64,000 nt of DNA from Coprinellus micaceus (Eukaryota > Basidiomycota > Agaricomycetes > Agaricales > Psathyrellaceae): the NCBI GenBank assembly GCA_951394405.1, contig OX596339.1:2356001-2420000 (forward strand), given 5' to 3'. Below are positions 32,087 through 44,127 of this stretch, piece after piece; the first letter of the stretch is position 1, and every line of letters begins with the position of its first letter. Position numbers and translations under genes: made by a program. The notes under the pieces are model-generated. The model was not told the DNA's origin. It saw nothing but the letters and a program-made list of their open reading frames with translations, and did not search any database.

Positions 32087-34318
32087 TTAAATTTCAGCGT
32101 CTGTGCTTTCCACAGTTATTGGCCGGGGTGGTATACGCTTGAGGCAAAGCTTGTCCATAGCCAACGCGAACGCATTCCATTCGGGTTTGTGCCTTTTCCA
32201 ATCTTTTAGGAATGCGGTCGTCCGAAGGGCTTTTCTCCAGCGCCTGCAAGACGGGCTGCATGGGGAGAGTGTCCGGCACTAAAATGCATACATCCATGAG
32301 TACAAGTGGGCTGTAGTGAAAGCCGGGGTACTCACGTTTCTGTGGACCATAACATACATATCTCTACAGAAGTGCTGGCAGTTGTCGTAATGTCGGTCGT
32401 TATCCTCAGTTTCTTCGGCGGGCTCCCGAGTCACAAACCCCATCCACCATTCAGGATTACAATTTGAAAGTATTTCGTCAGGGATCGTCATAGATCGATC
32501 TCCTCGTTCTACCCATGGGTCCCAGAGGCGGAGAAATAGTTCAGTGAAATTGTACTCCCCGTTCTTGTTGATAGGAACCTCGGGACCATTGGCTGTGAAA
32601 ACACTGCCAGTAAGCAAACAGGGAGGAAAGAGTAGAAGTAAGAACAGACCCATTAAGATTCGTCCAAAGCGGTTGCATATCCACTCTAAGACTGGCTTAT
32701 CGTCCAAGTGGTGGAAGGCTTGGCATCGATCGGGGTCTTCGAGGAAGTCGAGAAAGGATTTATGGTAAAAGTGGTATTTATCGAAGTAGGTTGGGTTTTG
32801 GGGGAATCGAATCAACGACGGCAGGGACCCAAACGTAACATAGGCTTCCCCGGCTGACGACTCGCAAACCGCGTTGAAGAATCTGGCACCAGGGTACCAA
32901 GAAACCCTTCCCCCTGAGAAAAATTGGTGTGCTCGCAACCATAGGAAGGTGAGGTCGGGGTTGGGGCTGGACGTCAAGATCTTAGTGTAGAGTGCATCCA
33001 AAGGCCCGAATGGATCCTCCTCATCCCTTGTGCGCAAGCTAAGGACAATGTCGAGCTGAGCTTGGGGAGGCTTTGAGGGAGTTTCTATAAAACGCATGAC
33101 CGTCGCCGCGTAGATGAATTGTCCGGAAGAATTTGCGACCAAAGATGCGATAACTTCTTCGCTTGGCCAAGAGGCAGGGAGGTGCCCATATCGACGCCTG
33201 ATTTCCGCGAACCTGGATCTGAGGAACAAGGCTATGTCTTCGTCGGGGCTGTACTTGTTATCCAGGAAGATTTCTACGGCAGGCCCCTGAGCAGCGGATG
33301 GCACCGAAAAGAATCGGCGGATCCACGACTCTGGACGGCTGGCGATTATGACTTTGAATGGAAAGGAGGGGTCTTTGGTGGCCTGCAAAAGGATGGAAAG
33401 GATTTCGGTTTGGTCCTGCTCCTTGGTTCGCGTGGATGATGTGCCTTGCTCTGGGTGTGCCTCGCACTCGTCGAGTCCGTCGATAATGATGATTCTGGGA
33501 GTCGCGAACCTGTCATACTTCCCCTGCGAGAGCCGCAAAGGGCCCAGGATAAGCACTTCCATCTGCTCCTCCAGGCGCTTCTTGAAGATGGCGGGATCCT
33601 CTCCAACTGAAGATAGAATCATGGGGCCAATCAACTCCTTCATAGTCTTGTCCTGCTGCAGCTGATATGCGAGGGTTGCCACGAAGCACCGTTTTATCCG
33701 CCGATCGGGGGACCCGGAGGACGAGGAGAAGAAAAAGCTGGCCGCTAGCTGTCCCTGGCGCTGGCACGTCTCTGCCACAGACCCCATTATGGCTGTCTTC
33801 CCTGACCCTGCTGGTCCAGTCAACCACAGAATCCGCTTCGGCTCGGGGTCCTGGTCGCCATCGGTGATCCAGCTGAAGATGTCTGCTTGAACCGCGACTC
33901 TGGTCTCTTCGTGACACTTGGGCGCGTCGTACCGTTCCGATGAATTGTGGAGCGCGCCAACGGCGATGTTGTCGTAGAGGTCTGTGAAATGCCAGTCAAC
34001 CATACTGGACGCACGAGGCGCCGTGTTTCCTACCTTTCAAAGCACTGGATCCTGCGAGCTGGCGTACTTCGTTGTGATTGTACACGTTCCCCTTGATTTC
34101 CACATTGCTCGAGTAGTCGCCTGTAGGGGGAAAATGGGTCAGTGGCTAGTTGCCAGACAGGTCGTTGGTCCTGGAAAGCGCCCAAGGTTCAAGCCATGAT
34201 TATGGTGACGGCGATCCTCACCTTTGATAACGTTCGTAGCGCTCCCAATGTGGTGATAGCTATTCGCATTCACTTGGGAGATATCCCCGGCGTTGAACGC
34301 GGATGCGTTGTTGAACAT
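32087..34318 (-). CDS. NACHT-type STAND NTPase (gene 2)
   Basis: Five exons (34318..34222, 34120..34034, 33981..32650, 32592..32336, 32278..32087) give 654 aa. Two short 5' exons encode MFNNASAFNAGDISQVNANS and a segment leading to KDLYDNIAVGALHNSSERYD, the conserved linker in front of fungal NACHT domains. Walker A is TGPAGSGKTAIMG; Walker B is IIIIDGLDEC. A YHKSFLDFLED motif ends the winged-helix region. A 57-nt, in-phase intron (32593..32649) removes a pyrimidine-rich stretch that would otherwise be read as a false membrane segment (LFLLLLFPPCLL). The last exon encodes FLKDWKRHKPEWNAF before the stop. No C-terminal repeat domain is present. Role in fungal recognition or cell death is family knowledge. 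Confidence 0.87.
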
Positions 34319-34693
34319 GGTCGTGGTTCGTGGACAATAGCAAAGTTCAGCACCGTTGGTAACACCATAACTCCCCCGCCACATGCTGACTCAGCTGGGC
34401 GCCTATTAGACCCGCACCTGCTATATTTCCCCAAGATAGCTTACCACTCTAGGCCTGAGCAAAGCCACTTGATATGGGAAAAGGCCCAAACCGCGAGTAA
34501 CTGGTATCAGCCCCTTTATGCAATCCACTTTCGACGACCCTCCTGGTGGCCATGGCTCACACCCGTTGCGATGTCGTGCGTGTGCCAAGGTCGGGAGGTA
34601 TTTGTAAATGAGATCCGCTAGTTCAATCCACCCGAGAAACACGAGGGGCGGTTATCCCTTTGATAAAATGCCGTCTACATACGGTCCTCGCTG
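34319..34693. other. Intergenic region between NACHT gene 2 and APC10
   Basis: 375 bp between two genes on the minus strand; promoter of NACHT gene 2 and 3' UTR of APC10 are expected here. Nothing else is supported. Confidence 0.35.
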
Positions 34694-35938
34694 CTACCGT
34701 AGTCCAACGTACCGCTTGAACGCTGGTGCCCTGAAGGCGAATACATCATCCTCGTTTCCCATATTTTCACTGCCAAGCCCACTGTCAGTTTCCCATTTCA
34801 CTCGAGGGGAGATCGCCACAGGGTCATACGTGACACGCCGAGGTGAAAGTAAGGGCAGAGGGAACACTCACTCGATCGGCCCCAGAACCCTCAACCCCCG
34901 TACGTGTGTATCCTTCCCGCTCATATGGTTTGCTGCAACGACAATATGGAGGACGTAGGCGTAAACCGGACACCTGTGGTTAGCCCATGTGAGCAACCGT
35001 TTTAAGTGGGCAGGAGGGGGCGAGCAGGGGGTGAATCGCTTTGACGAGGGACAGAGACGTACCATCCATCCCCGTCGTCGTTCATTTCACTCGAGATGTC
35101 AAACGTGACCCATCCTTCTGGCTTTTCGAGGGTTATGGCTCGAACCTCTTGGAGATCGGATGTGGATGTGCCTGGGTTAGTAGATAGCCAACGCCGGAGG
35201 GTGAGCAGGTGAACGGAAAAGGGGGAGCGTGGAAAGTCCCAGCAGGCAGAAACCAGCGATCGAGATGACATGTTTTGGGCATAAGAAGGACACGGGAGTA
35301 ATTCCAAAGGGAAGTCGGACACCAGGAGAGATGAGAAGGATCGACTCGGAAGAGCAGTACACGGAGGGAACACGAGCGAGTTGGATTTGGGGGGATAGAT
35401 GGGGAGACAGAGTCAGAGGGACACATGCCGAGCGAGAATCCCGGTCAGTCAAAATCGAGAAGTGTTAAGCGAACATGGCGCACCTGCTCGAATCGAAAGG
35501 GTAGAGGGCGTATATGAGTCGTCACATTGGAACCGTAGGAGAATGCTGAGTTTCTGCAAGTCCCAGAATTTTCGGTACTGCCTAGCTCATCTGGGAAGCG
35601 ACGACAACGTACCTGAATCGCCATCTTACATGGGAACTCGAGAGTTATCGAGTGCGGTTGCGGTCCATCCGAGCTACCGTCCCATTCCTCATCGAATCTT
35701 GACGATATCGTCGAGTTAAGGCGGGTGCTCACTGCCAAAATGTGTCCATATCGCTATCCCGCAGACACTCGACACCAAAACCGAACTTGTACGAGCTGAC
35801 AGACCATTTGGCGCGATTGGAGATGTCAGGCCACGGAAGGTTAGGCGGCTTGCCAGGGGGGGTTTGAAGGACAGCGGGTTCTAGTCCGCTTCCTTCTTCG
35901 ACATTGTTCATCACATGTGTTGGTGGGGGGAGGGCCAT
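34694..35938 (-). CDS. APC10: Anaphase-promoting complex subunit 10 (DOC domain)
   Basis: Six exons (35938..35733, 35673..35613, 35553..35484, 35171..35063, 34973..34872, 34781..34694) give 211 aa. The DOC fold is clear: KWSVSSYKFGFGVECLRDSD, then TFWHSDGPQPHSITLEF, LSILLRFQCDDSYTPST, GWVTFDISS and ANHMSGKDTHVRGLRVLGP. The last exon ends FKRYVGLR, close to the C-terminal Ile-Arg tail by which APC10 contacts the APC/C. APC10 works with Cdc20/Cdh1 to recruit degron substrates to the anaphase-promoting complex in the nucleus. The start is the first in-frame ATG (MALPPPTHVMNN). Intron 3 is 312 nt, much longer than its neighbours. Confidence 0.94.
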
Positions 35939-36535
35939 CAGGCGATCGTGCGCTCGTCCACCTCGTGTAAACACGATTTTCTGAAGTAGGGGCCCGGTTT
36001 CTCGTACAGGGACGAATATGGGAGCTAGAAGACGCGATCCGTAGAATGGGGAGGGGCGAGGACGATGATGGTACAAGTTGAACGCGTGATATAGCACCCG
36101 GATAGTGTCCCATCATTGACATCTGAGCGCTTAAATCACGAGAATACTATAGCTTGGCGGTCCCCATCGTCGCTCCTGGGGTCTTTATCCGTGACCTGGC
36201 GGCTGTGAGTTGCCACTAACGGGAGCATTGCCGACCCTTCTCCAGATTTGCGTTTTTGGGCGTCGCATCCAAGCAACGCTAGCTCGTTCAAAGCCCCGTT
36301 GTACTCCGACGGGTCCTTCCTTCCCCTAGTTTAACCTCTCTTCGTTCGCCAGGGGTACGCCCTTGTACATAGAGCCCGCCAAGTACCCAATACCCTCTGT
36401 TCTCAGAGTGCGCTCCACACTGCGAAGCGCCCCGCCCTACATAAAAGTTCGCGCATTATAACGCTCTCGTCCCGCCTGTACGGTTTAAAAAATCGGTACA
36501 GTGACCCCCATCTGTCTTTTACACGTAGACAGGCC
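35939..36535. other. Intergenic region between APC10 and UBA4
   Basis: 597 bp. It contains the APC10 promoter and the UBA4 3' UTR by position; no other feature is supported. Confidence 0.35.
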
Positions 36536-38570
36536 TCAGTACTGAGGAAATTCTGGGTCAACCTGAACACTCCACGCCCTCAAGCCCCCGACAAGGTCCA
36601 TCACGGAGCCCTGTTCCCCTAACCGTGCATCACGCTTCCCGATTTCCTCAATCTCGGCCCCAAGCTCTTTCTCCGGACGTTTCTTCCTTTCAGGTTCTTT
36701 TATAGTCCCCCCTGGTTCTTCCTCCGCCACAACGTCCTGCCCCTTCTCCCGCTCCTCCATTAACGCCTTCCTCAGCGCCTCAGCGCCGACCTTCGAATCG
36801 TTCCCCAGTCGGCACGTCACAACTGTCGGGTGGGGCGAGAGGTAGGATGAGGGGGATGCGAGCAAGTTTTTGAGTGGCACGTTCCGCGAGCCGGGGAGGT
36901 GGACGATCGAGAATTCAGTGGGGTTCCGGACGTCGATTATGTTGACTTGTTCTCCGTTTTCTAAGAGCTGCTTCAGGTCCTACAGAAGGAATTCTTCTTA
37001 GTAAAACATTCAAGGTTGTATAGAGGCAGCCTGCTAAAAGAGCAGACGGCGAGAGTGAATAACTCACCCCTGCCCGCATCCTCTCCCCGTCCAGTCCTCT
37101 TACCTGGCCCTCTCGTTCCCAATCCGGTGTAGGGCCACCACAGAACTGGACATAGTCCACCGCAGGGAGCGTGACTTCCAGGCCGTCCACACGCTCTCTT
37201 GCTCGTCGCTCGGTGGCATCCTTTCCTGTAGACGATACGGTCGCATCGCTAGTTGGTATTTGAAGGGGGAGGAGGGAGGAAGCACGGCGCACCACATGCA
37301 ATACAGGTCTCCCGCCGTGGCCGTAGTTTAATGCTTCGGAATGGCGGGAAGGAGAGGGCGTTGTATATTGTCATTGTTGGCCGTTGGTCTGTGAGAAGGG
37401 GACGATTAGCATATGCTTGTGTATGGCGTCGGTGGGGTCAAACACTAGGCCGGAACTTGGAAAATTCGTGTGATATGAGGCACCGATACTAAACAGGTCG
37501 GAAAGCACCCCAAAGCGCACAGAAGGCCACAGGTAGGGTAAAGGAGGGAAGGGAAACAGCGCTTACTTCCATCCCTCCCCATCCCCGTCAGGATCTTGAC
37601 CGCCTCCACAGCCTGCAAAGATCCTATCACACCTGTCACCCCTCCTAGTACTCCGAGCTCTTCACATGAGCCGACCGTCGTTGGGTTTGGAGGGGTTGGG
37701 AATATACAGCTGCCTTTTTTTCTCAGCGATCTGCACCGTTGAGGACACAAAGGAGGGGAGGGAACCTACCGGTAGCATGGCCCCCGTTCCCCTCCCTCTT
37801 GCTCCATGTTGTACACGCACAGCTGTCCGTCCAATCGCTGCGCCGCCCCGCTCACTAAAGGGACGCCAAGGGCAACGGCAGCGTCGGAGAGGAGGTAGCG
37901 TGTTGGGACGTTGTCCGTGCAGTCAAGTACTAGAGAGTAGGAGCGGAGCAGAGGGAGTGCGTTTGAAGCAGTAATGGCCTCAGTTACGGCTTCTATGCGG
38001 AGCCTTGAGTTTATTCTGTGGGGAACGGTGAGGGGGAGGTGGCCGGGCGAAGTGTTGGACGGACCGAAGTAAAGCTTCCTTCGCACTCAGGGCTTTCGGC
38101 GCGCCTAGTGTTGCCTCGGAGTGGAGGATTTGCCGTTGAAGGTTGGAGAGATCGACGGTGTCGGCGTCGAAGATACCCAGTTTACCTACGGGGGTTTCGA
38201 GTTGACGCTTCATTGGGTCTAGTTTCGGTAGCTGGTGACTCGGGTCACTCACCTACTCCGGCAGCTGCAAGGTATTGCAGAACGGGACATCCCAAGCCAC
38301 CTGCGCCTACAACGGCAACAGACACGCGCGAAAGGTTTACTTGACCTATTGACCGCATCCCGTGAAGAGGATGGTGTGATTGAACGTGAGGACGAGGGCA
38401 GCCATCGGGGGTACAGTGAGGAGCTCGGGACACTCACCCTGCAGACCAAAACCATCCAAAATCATCTGCCGACCATATCGCTTGTAGTCCTCGAGTGGCA
38501 GGGGGTACATTGGTTCTCTTCCGTCCTGCTGTGGAGGCGTGTCGTAAGCTTGCAACGGTGCTGCGCTCAT
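36536..38570 (-). CDS. UBA4: Uba4/MOCS3-type E1-like adenylyltransferase-sulfurtransferase
   Basis: Eight exons (38570..38438, 38345..38253, 38185..38065, 38015..37770, 37709..37567, 37388..37293, 37225..37068, 36979..36536) give 477 aa. The ThiF/E1 domain has [14 protein letters not shown], the nucleotide-binding [36 protein letters not shown], and zinc cysteines in CYRCIF and [15 protein letters not shown] and the rhodanese domain follow ([19 protein letters not shown]) with the persulfide cysteine in TCRLGNDS. Uba4 activates and sulfurates Urm1 for tRNA wobble thiolation and protein urmylation, and MOCS3 also supplies molybdopterin synthase. The TGTG donor to CTACAG acceptor in intron 6 restores the reading frame across an otherwise premature stop. 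Confidence 0.94.
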
Positions 38571-38738
38571 CGTCTCTGTCTTGGTACGTATACCGGCACT
38601 CGTTTATCCCTCGGCGATGGATCTCGAGGTGGGGGGGAAGAGTGGAGTCGAAAGGTTGAAAGCTCAATCTAATCTAATCTCTCATCCCCATGTGATAACC
38701 TCCTTCCCTCTCCACCACACCAGGGCTTCTCCACTCTA
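38571..38738. other. UBA4 5' flank up to the MITE
   Basis: 168 bp between the UBA4 start and the left end of the MITE; the UBA4 promoter is expected here. Nothing specific is seen. Confidence 0.35.
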
Positions 38739-39012
38739 CTGTACTAATTCAATCAATTCGGTAGGGGGTGTGACGTGTGACCCTCCTAACGAAATGGAAA
38801 TTTCGGTAAACGGGGGGGCGGGGTGTGACTAACGAAATTTGGGCGCCGAAGGCGCCCGAAAATTTCCATATTTGGAGGTATGACAACCGCTTCGGGACCT
38901 CTGTCCCCCCGACATTTCGGTAATCCTGGCTGTGACCTGTGACGCGCTCGAAATTTCGTTAATTTCAACCCCCCTGTGACGCGTGACTACCGAATTGATT
39001 GAATTGGTACAG
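38739..39012. mobile_element. 274-bp MITE with 26-bp terminal inverted repeats and TA target duplication
   Basis: The left end CTGTACTAATTCAATCAATT(CGGTAG) and the reverse complement of the right end agree over 26 bp with a single mismatch, and both ends are flanked by the dinucleotide TA. Inside, the motif TAACGAAATTT recurs in both orientations near the ends, and the centre holds a perfect palindrome GGGCGCC-GAA-GGCGCCC (38841-38857). There is no coding capacity. TIRs, TA duplication and small size fit a non-autonomous Tc1/mariner-type element. It sits 3' of the chromatin-protein gene and 5' of UBA4. Confidence 0.8.
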
Positions 39013-39287
39013 TATGTTCGGCTGTCACGATACACGCCTCGACACTGGAGCTGGCACACCCGACCTTGGGGGTCGTACTTGAGAAGCAAGCTAGAAATTA
39101 TACGACCAACATGTAAAGTATCAGGCCTGTATCAAAACAACAACATCTCTGCAACATGACACTGTCCAGGTCCAACGCACAGAGATTCTAAATAGATATA
39201 ACAGGAAGACAAGGCACTCAGCCCATCTATCAAAATGAACACCAAAAAGACAGCCTCTGTACAAACAAAAGTCGGGAAGAATAGAAT
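39013..39287. other. 3' flank of the DDT/WHIM/PHD gene
   Basis: 275 bp between the MITE and the stop codon of the chromatin-protein gene; presumably its 3' UTR and terminator. No gene is seen. Confidence 0.35.
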
Positions 39288-42200
39288 CTAGGCAGCAGGA
39301 GGAGAGTACGCGGCTGCTCCCCTGTCGTAGTGCCCATTGGCAGTCGGCGCTGGGGGAGTGGGCACAGGGGCTTGCCCTTGCACTGGAATTGGCGCTGGAG
39401 GGGTCGGCTGCTGCCGGTACGCCTGAGCATCCCTCGCTAGGCTATCGTAGGTCGATCGTTGGGCGCTAGAGCCGTCGTATGCAGCTGGGCGGTGAGGCAT
39501 CGGTGCGGCTGAGGACGAAGGGTAGGATTGTGCGGCTGAGGTGTAATGGTGGCTACCAGAACCGCTCCATCCGTGTTGTTGGGAAGGGTATGTCTGCAAA
39601 CGCAGATTAGTACGTACCTTCAACCTCGAAAAGCGGTGAAACGCACCTGTTGAGGCGGGTACCCATACCCGCTATGCCCATTCATCCTGTAATACGAATT
39701 CTGCTGCCCATGATGTGCAGCCCGTTCGGCTTCGCTCGTGAACACCCTCTCCTGCGGCTGATAATGGCTGAAAGAGATGTTACCCCCGCCGTACGCCGTC
39801 GCGCCATATCCCTGTGCATGGCTTCCATACCCTTGCCCGTGCACGCTTCCAGCGTGCTGCGGGGCATGTCCACTCTGGCTGGGGTGTCCGTAGGTCGACG
39901 AGCGGACACTGGACGTAGGCGCCAGGTATGATTGGGCGTACGCAGATGGTTCCGGGTACCCCTGCGCGCCCGACGTCGCGGGCTTGAGGTTGTACGGCAC
40001 CGCGGGTGGCTGCCAACTGGACTGCTGACCGGCTACTTGGCCGTACGGCAACTGCCCGAGATGTGACGCCCCGTTCGCACCAGCATGGGGGTAGACGTGC
40101 TGCTGGTACCTGTGGGAGGACGAGGGGTGCGCAGGGTGAGCGTTATGTGCACCGTTGGCTTTGGTGACGAGGCACCGCGCGCAAAAGAAGTCGATCTTGT
40201 TCCAGTCCCGTTTGGGGCGCCCCATCCGAGCGTCTCGACTGTCGTGACATGGGATGTGCTGCCATTTGTTGCAGAGGCCACAACACATCATAGGTTTGCC
40301 GTCGTCCTAACCAAGCTTAGGTTCAGCACACAACCGACAAACAGGGAGAGAGAACAGGACACATACAAGGTTCTTGCCCGTCATACCGCAGACCTCGCAG
40401 TTGAGCTCCCAGTCATCATTTGCTTTGGAATTGGCGGTCTTCTTGGACTGCGACCGCACGCGTTTTCTGGGTTCCGCCTTTGCTTGCAACACATCATGTT
40501 CGCGTTTGGTCGCGGCACGTTTGGGACGTTGTTCAGGCTGCTGCTGCGGTTGTGGGGGAGGTTGCTCCTCCTCCTCCTCCTCCCTGCGAAGTAAGATGCA
40601 TTTAGCTATGTGAGATCTGGAGGAAAAAAGTTCGAAGGAACATACGGAGTCTCCTCAGCCTCCTGCTCGACGATCCTGGTCTCCCTCTTCAGCCTTCGCT
40701 CCTCTCTCGCCTTCTCCTTCTTCAACCTCTCAGCCTCCTCCCTCTGCTGCCGGGCCTCTAACCGTCGCGTCCGGCTCATCTTCTCCTCCTCTTCAGCCTT
40801 GTGCTGCGCCGCAAGTTTCGCAGCCTCCTTTTCGTTCTCCCGCGTTGCCAGCCGCGACGAGCGCTTTCTATGATTCAAGGCTTCTTCCGCACGCCGTTTT
40901 TGTTCGATAGCCTAAGCGTGGATGGAAAGAACGGTCAGCGACAGGGATAAGACGTAATGAAGGTAAGGAGGGCGCACTCTAAGTTCGGCTGCCACCTCGG
41001 GGACGATGACGGTGGTGAGGAGCTTGTAGAATGCCTTTTCGGCATAGTATGTTGACTTGGCGAAGCGTTCGGGGAAAGCTTCCCATTCCGCCAGAGATAC
41101 ACAGAGCTGGAACCCAAGTTGAGCCAGTAGGTCGAAAATGTTGAGACAATAACTTACCGTCTCCCATTCGATAAAGTCCGCATTGACAGGGGTAGGTTCC
41201 TCCTCTTCCTTCTCCGGTTCCTCCTTCTGTCCATCCTCCTCGGGCTCTTCCTCTCGTTGTTCCTCCTCTACTTCTTCGTCACTCAACTCGGTCAACTCAC
41301 TCGCCTCGCCATCACTCTCCAACCCAGTCTTCGCATTCCTATCTTCCGCCAACCAATCATCTGGAATCTTCTGCCACTCATCCTCCTGCTGGGCCCCCCT
41401 CAGCCTTGCACTAATCCTGGTACCCGCCGTCTGCTTTGTCGGTGTAGGCGCAGGCGCGGGCTTACTCGCTACCTGCCGACTCCGCGTCGCTCGCCCTGAT
41501 GTGCTTGCTGCGGCTACCCCAGCTGTTTCGCGCTTGAACTCTTCAAGTGCCTTGGCCTGTGCGTCAAGCTTCACTTTGGCTTGCTCTTTGGCGGCACGGC
41601 TGCTTCGCCCAGTGGTCGGTGTCGGGGGAGGTTCTTTAGCTTTTGGAGCTGGCTTTGCTTTTGCTTTGGGCTTGGGTTTGGTGGAGGTTTGTGACTTGGA
41701 GGTGCGTTGGCGTTTGGAGGAGCCACCTTTCCCGGCTCCGCGGGACTTTGGTTCGGGTTCGGCCTTGCGTTTGCGCTTTCGGGTTGGAGGTTTGGGTGGG
41801 GCACGTTGGATCCATAGGCGGTTGCCTATGAGACGGGGTGTGAGTATGGTCGGGGAGGGTGGCTGGGGAATACGTACCGCCAATTAGCCAGTATGTGTTG
41901 GCTTCCTTGTCGTAACCAACAGGTTCGGAACGCTGCGGGGAGTGTTAATTTGAGGGCTTAGTTGGGGTCGGAGACTCTCACCCATGTTGCCCCCTCATCG
42001 TCCGACTTCATAAGCTGGCGTAATCGCAACGGGTTCTGGAATTGCCATTCGACGACGGTGTGTAGCGACTCCAGTTTTTGGTCCATGCTCAGCTCCGACC
42101 AGTCGACGGTGACACGTTCTTCCGTCGTGCTGGCAGCGCGTTCCGACGTCTTGGTGTTTTTGGGAGGCGCTGTTCCCTCGTCCCTGGACGCGGTATCTGC

Positions 42201-42870
42201 AGTTTCCTTGGCCTCTGCATCTTCTGGAATCGCTGTTAACACAACCAGCTTGCAATAGGATGAACCGGGCAACTCACCTTGGCCTTCCCCAACGCCATTC
42301 TCTTTATTCTCGTGATCCTCAGGATCAAGTTCCTCGCCTTCGTCCTTGAAGACGGACGTATGCCGGGAGTTGGTCGCGGTTTGGACGGTGGATGGCGATC
42401 CTAATGGATTGGCTTCGGGATTTCTCCTATCGTACTGGCGGCGGAGGGCATTTTGCCAGTTGTCCAGGCTACACGAAAAGGCGTGAGTAGACGCCAAAAA
42501 CACGTCGGGCACTGTGAGGGGAGGCGTACGAGATTTTGCGGTCGTAGGAGAGTGTGAACAGCAGTCGCTGCATGATCCGTGGCAAGAAGACGTCGGTTCC
42601 ATGGATGAGGTCGTTTTCGATATCCTGGGGCCATTCAACGTCAAAAACGCACGGATACAGACGAAAGATATCCCGTACCTCGACGGAGACGTCATTTATA
42701 TTGAACAAGTCAAAGAAAACGTAGTAGAACTGGCAGAAGGCGGCCCATTTCCAGTGCTGTCTGAGGTTTTTGAAGTTCTCAGAGAGCGGGTCGAGCGGTT
42801 GTTGGACCTGTGGAACCTCTGGGGCGACTGCAGCCGAGGCGGTAATACGGGTAGAGGATCGGCGGGGCAT
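39288..42870 (-). CDS. DDT-WHIM-PHD chromatin protein (RSF1/CECR2-like)
   Basis: Ten exons (42870..42530, 42468..42278, 42232..41982, 41932..41878, 41825..41158, 41106..40978, 40911..40646, 40583..40367, 40306..39647, 39593..39288) give 1027 aa. Order: an N-terminal helical DDT-like region (WKWAAFCQFYYVFFDLF), WHIM-type blocks (LESLHTVVEWQFQNPLRLRQ, WRSEPVGYDKEANTYWL, NRLWIQRAPP), a Lys-rich AT-hook-like and acidic stretch, a Glu/Arg coiled coil, and a PHD finger (CEVCGMTGKNL, CCGLCNKWQHIPC, FCARC) with the C4HC3 ligands. A Tyr/Gln/Ser-rich tail ends the protein. This architecture fits subunits of ISWI-type remodellers such as RSF1. The PHD finger suggests reading of a histone H3 tail; both points are family inference. 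Confidence 0.82.
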
Positions 42871-43105
42871 GGCTGGGGGAGGTCTGTATGGACCTAGTCT
42901 GGATCAACAATGCGGCGGGCAGTGTGCAGGTTGGGCGGCGTCGACGCGCTCAGAGACGAGTGTGTGCTCTCCAGCGTCTATTATTCGTGGGCAGCGACGG
43001 CGAGGCTCGGGACGAGGAACGAGGAGGAGGATGTTGTGTTGGATGAATGGCGGGAACAAGCACAACCCACCTCATCACCACAGCCCAAATACATGTATTA
43101 CCTAA

Positions 43106-44127
43106 TCAATTCCATTTTCTGGACAGAAACATGAATGTGTCCTCCTCCATCTCCTCGTTGCACCGATGTCCTACTCCTTCGTATACCCTGCTCTCCTTCA
43201 AACCATCTCCAACTTGCAGCCTGTCCATAAACTCAGCGCCCGCAGACCAGGGAACCAGGTCGTCGTCTGCCCCACAGATCACAAGCACCCTCTTCCCCAG
43301 AAACGGGTTCTTCGCTTCGTCCAATGACCAGTACTCGCAGCCCACCGGGTCCTCCTTCTCCACAATTTGGCGCAACGAGGCTGGGAAATGAGGTCCTTGC
43401 AGGGTCCCCATCCCGCTCTGGCGCGCCCGGTGGGTCATGAGTCCCACATAATCTGGGCAGCCAATGATCACCACCCCACCACTGATTCGGGCGTCTAATT
43501 TCCCGGTCAGCTGAAGGAATGTCAGAAAGTTCCAAATGAACGTGCCGTGGCGCAGGGACATCCACGCAGAATGTCCCCCAAGGCTTATCCCAACGACGCC
43601 CCAGTCAGCAATCTCGTCCTCGCCGTTTGGGAACAGGTACGATGGGAGAAAGTCGGTCAGGAAGGAGATGTCTCTTGCCGATCCGACTACGTGCTGCGGT
43701 CAGCTTGAAACCCGATCCCTAGTGAGCCATCTCTTGCCTTGGATTGAATACATATCGATTGCATGCTGGGGATTGTGGCGGTCCTTGTCCTCCAGGTCCC
43801 ACACTTCATTTGCCAATTCATTCCCTAGTCTCGATCCATGATTTCTGTGATCCTATAGTACTCAAATGAGCCAGCCATGCCCATCGAATGCATTTCATTT
43901 GGCAGACATACAAAGGTGACCACCCACAGCTCCCGCTCCCCCTTCTCAGCCTCGACCCCCTTCAGAACAAGTTTCCTCGCAAACCCATCCACTAGATCCT
44001 TGGATCGCAGTCTTCCGTGTAACAGGTACACAAGGGCGATGGGGCTGGTGCTCCGTTCCGCTGGTCGGTGCAGGTGAATGTCGATACCCCCAATCCAGAG
44101 GTTCTTCGTCTCGACGGGCGACGACAT
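43106..44127 (-). CDS. Alpha/beta hydrolase, with a locally shifted frame in exon 2
   Basis: Three exons (44127..43912, 43852..43739, 43687..43106) give 303 aa. Oxyanion-hole motif LLHGRL and FDHRNHGSR early on, nucleophile elbow GISLGGHS (G-x-S-x-G), an acid region VLVICGADDDLVP and VYEGVGHRCNEE with the catalytic His. These mark a serine alpha/beta hydrolase of unknown substrate. The second intron starts with GC (AAG then GCAAGAG). In exon 2 the family-like sequence leaves the given frame near 43799 (EDKDRHNPQHAIDMYSIQ lies in the neighbouring frame) and returns at the start of exon 3, so about 40 residues are probably wrong in the plain translation. The true start is the first in-frame ATG (MSSPVETKN). 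Confidence 0.75.

Noticed and set aside
32279..34003. NACHT gene 2 as a single-exon gene starting at MVDWHF
   Set aside because: That start lies inside an intron; a phase-correct acceptor at 33981 links the domain to two upstream exons.
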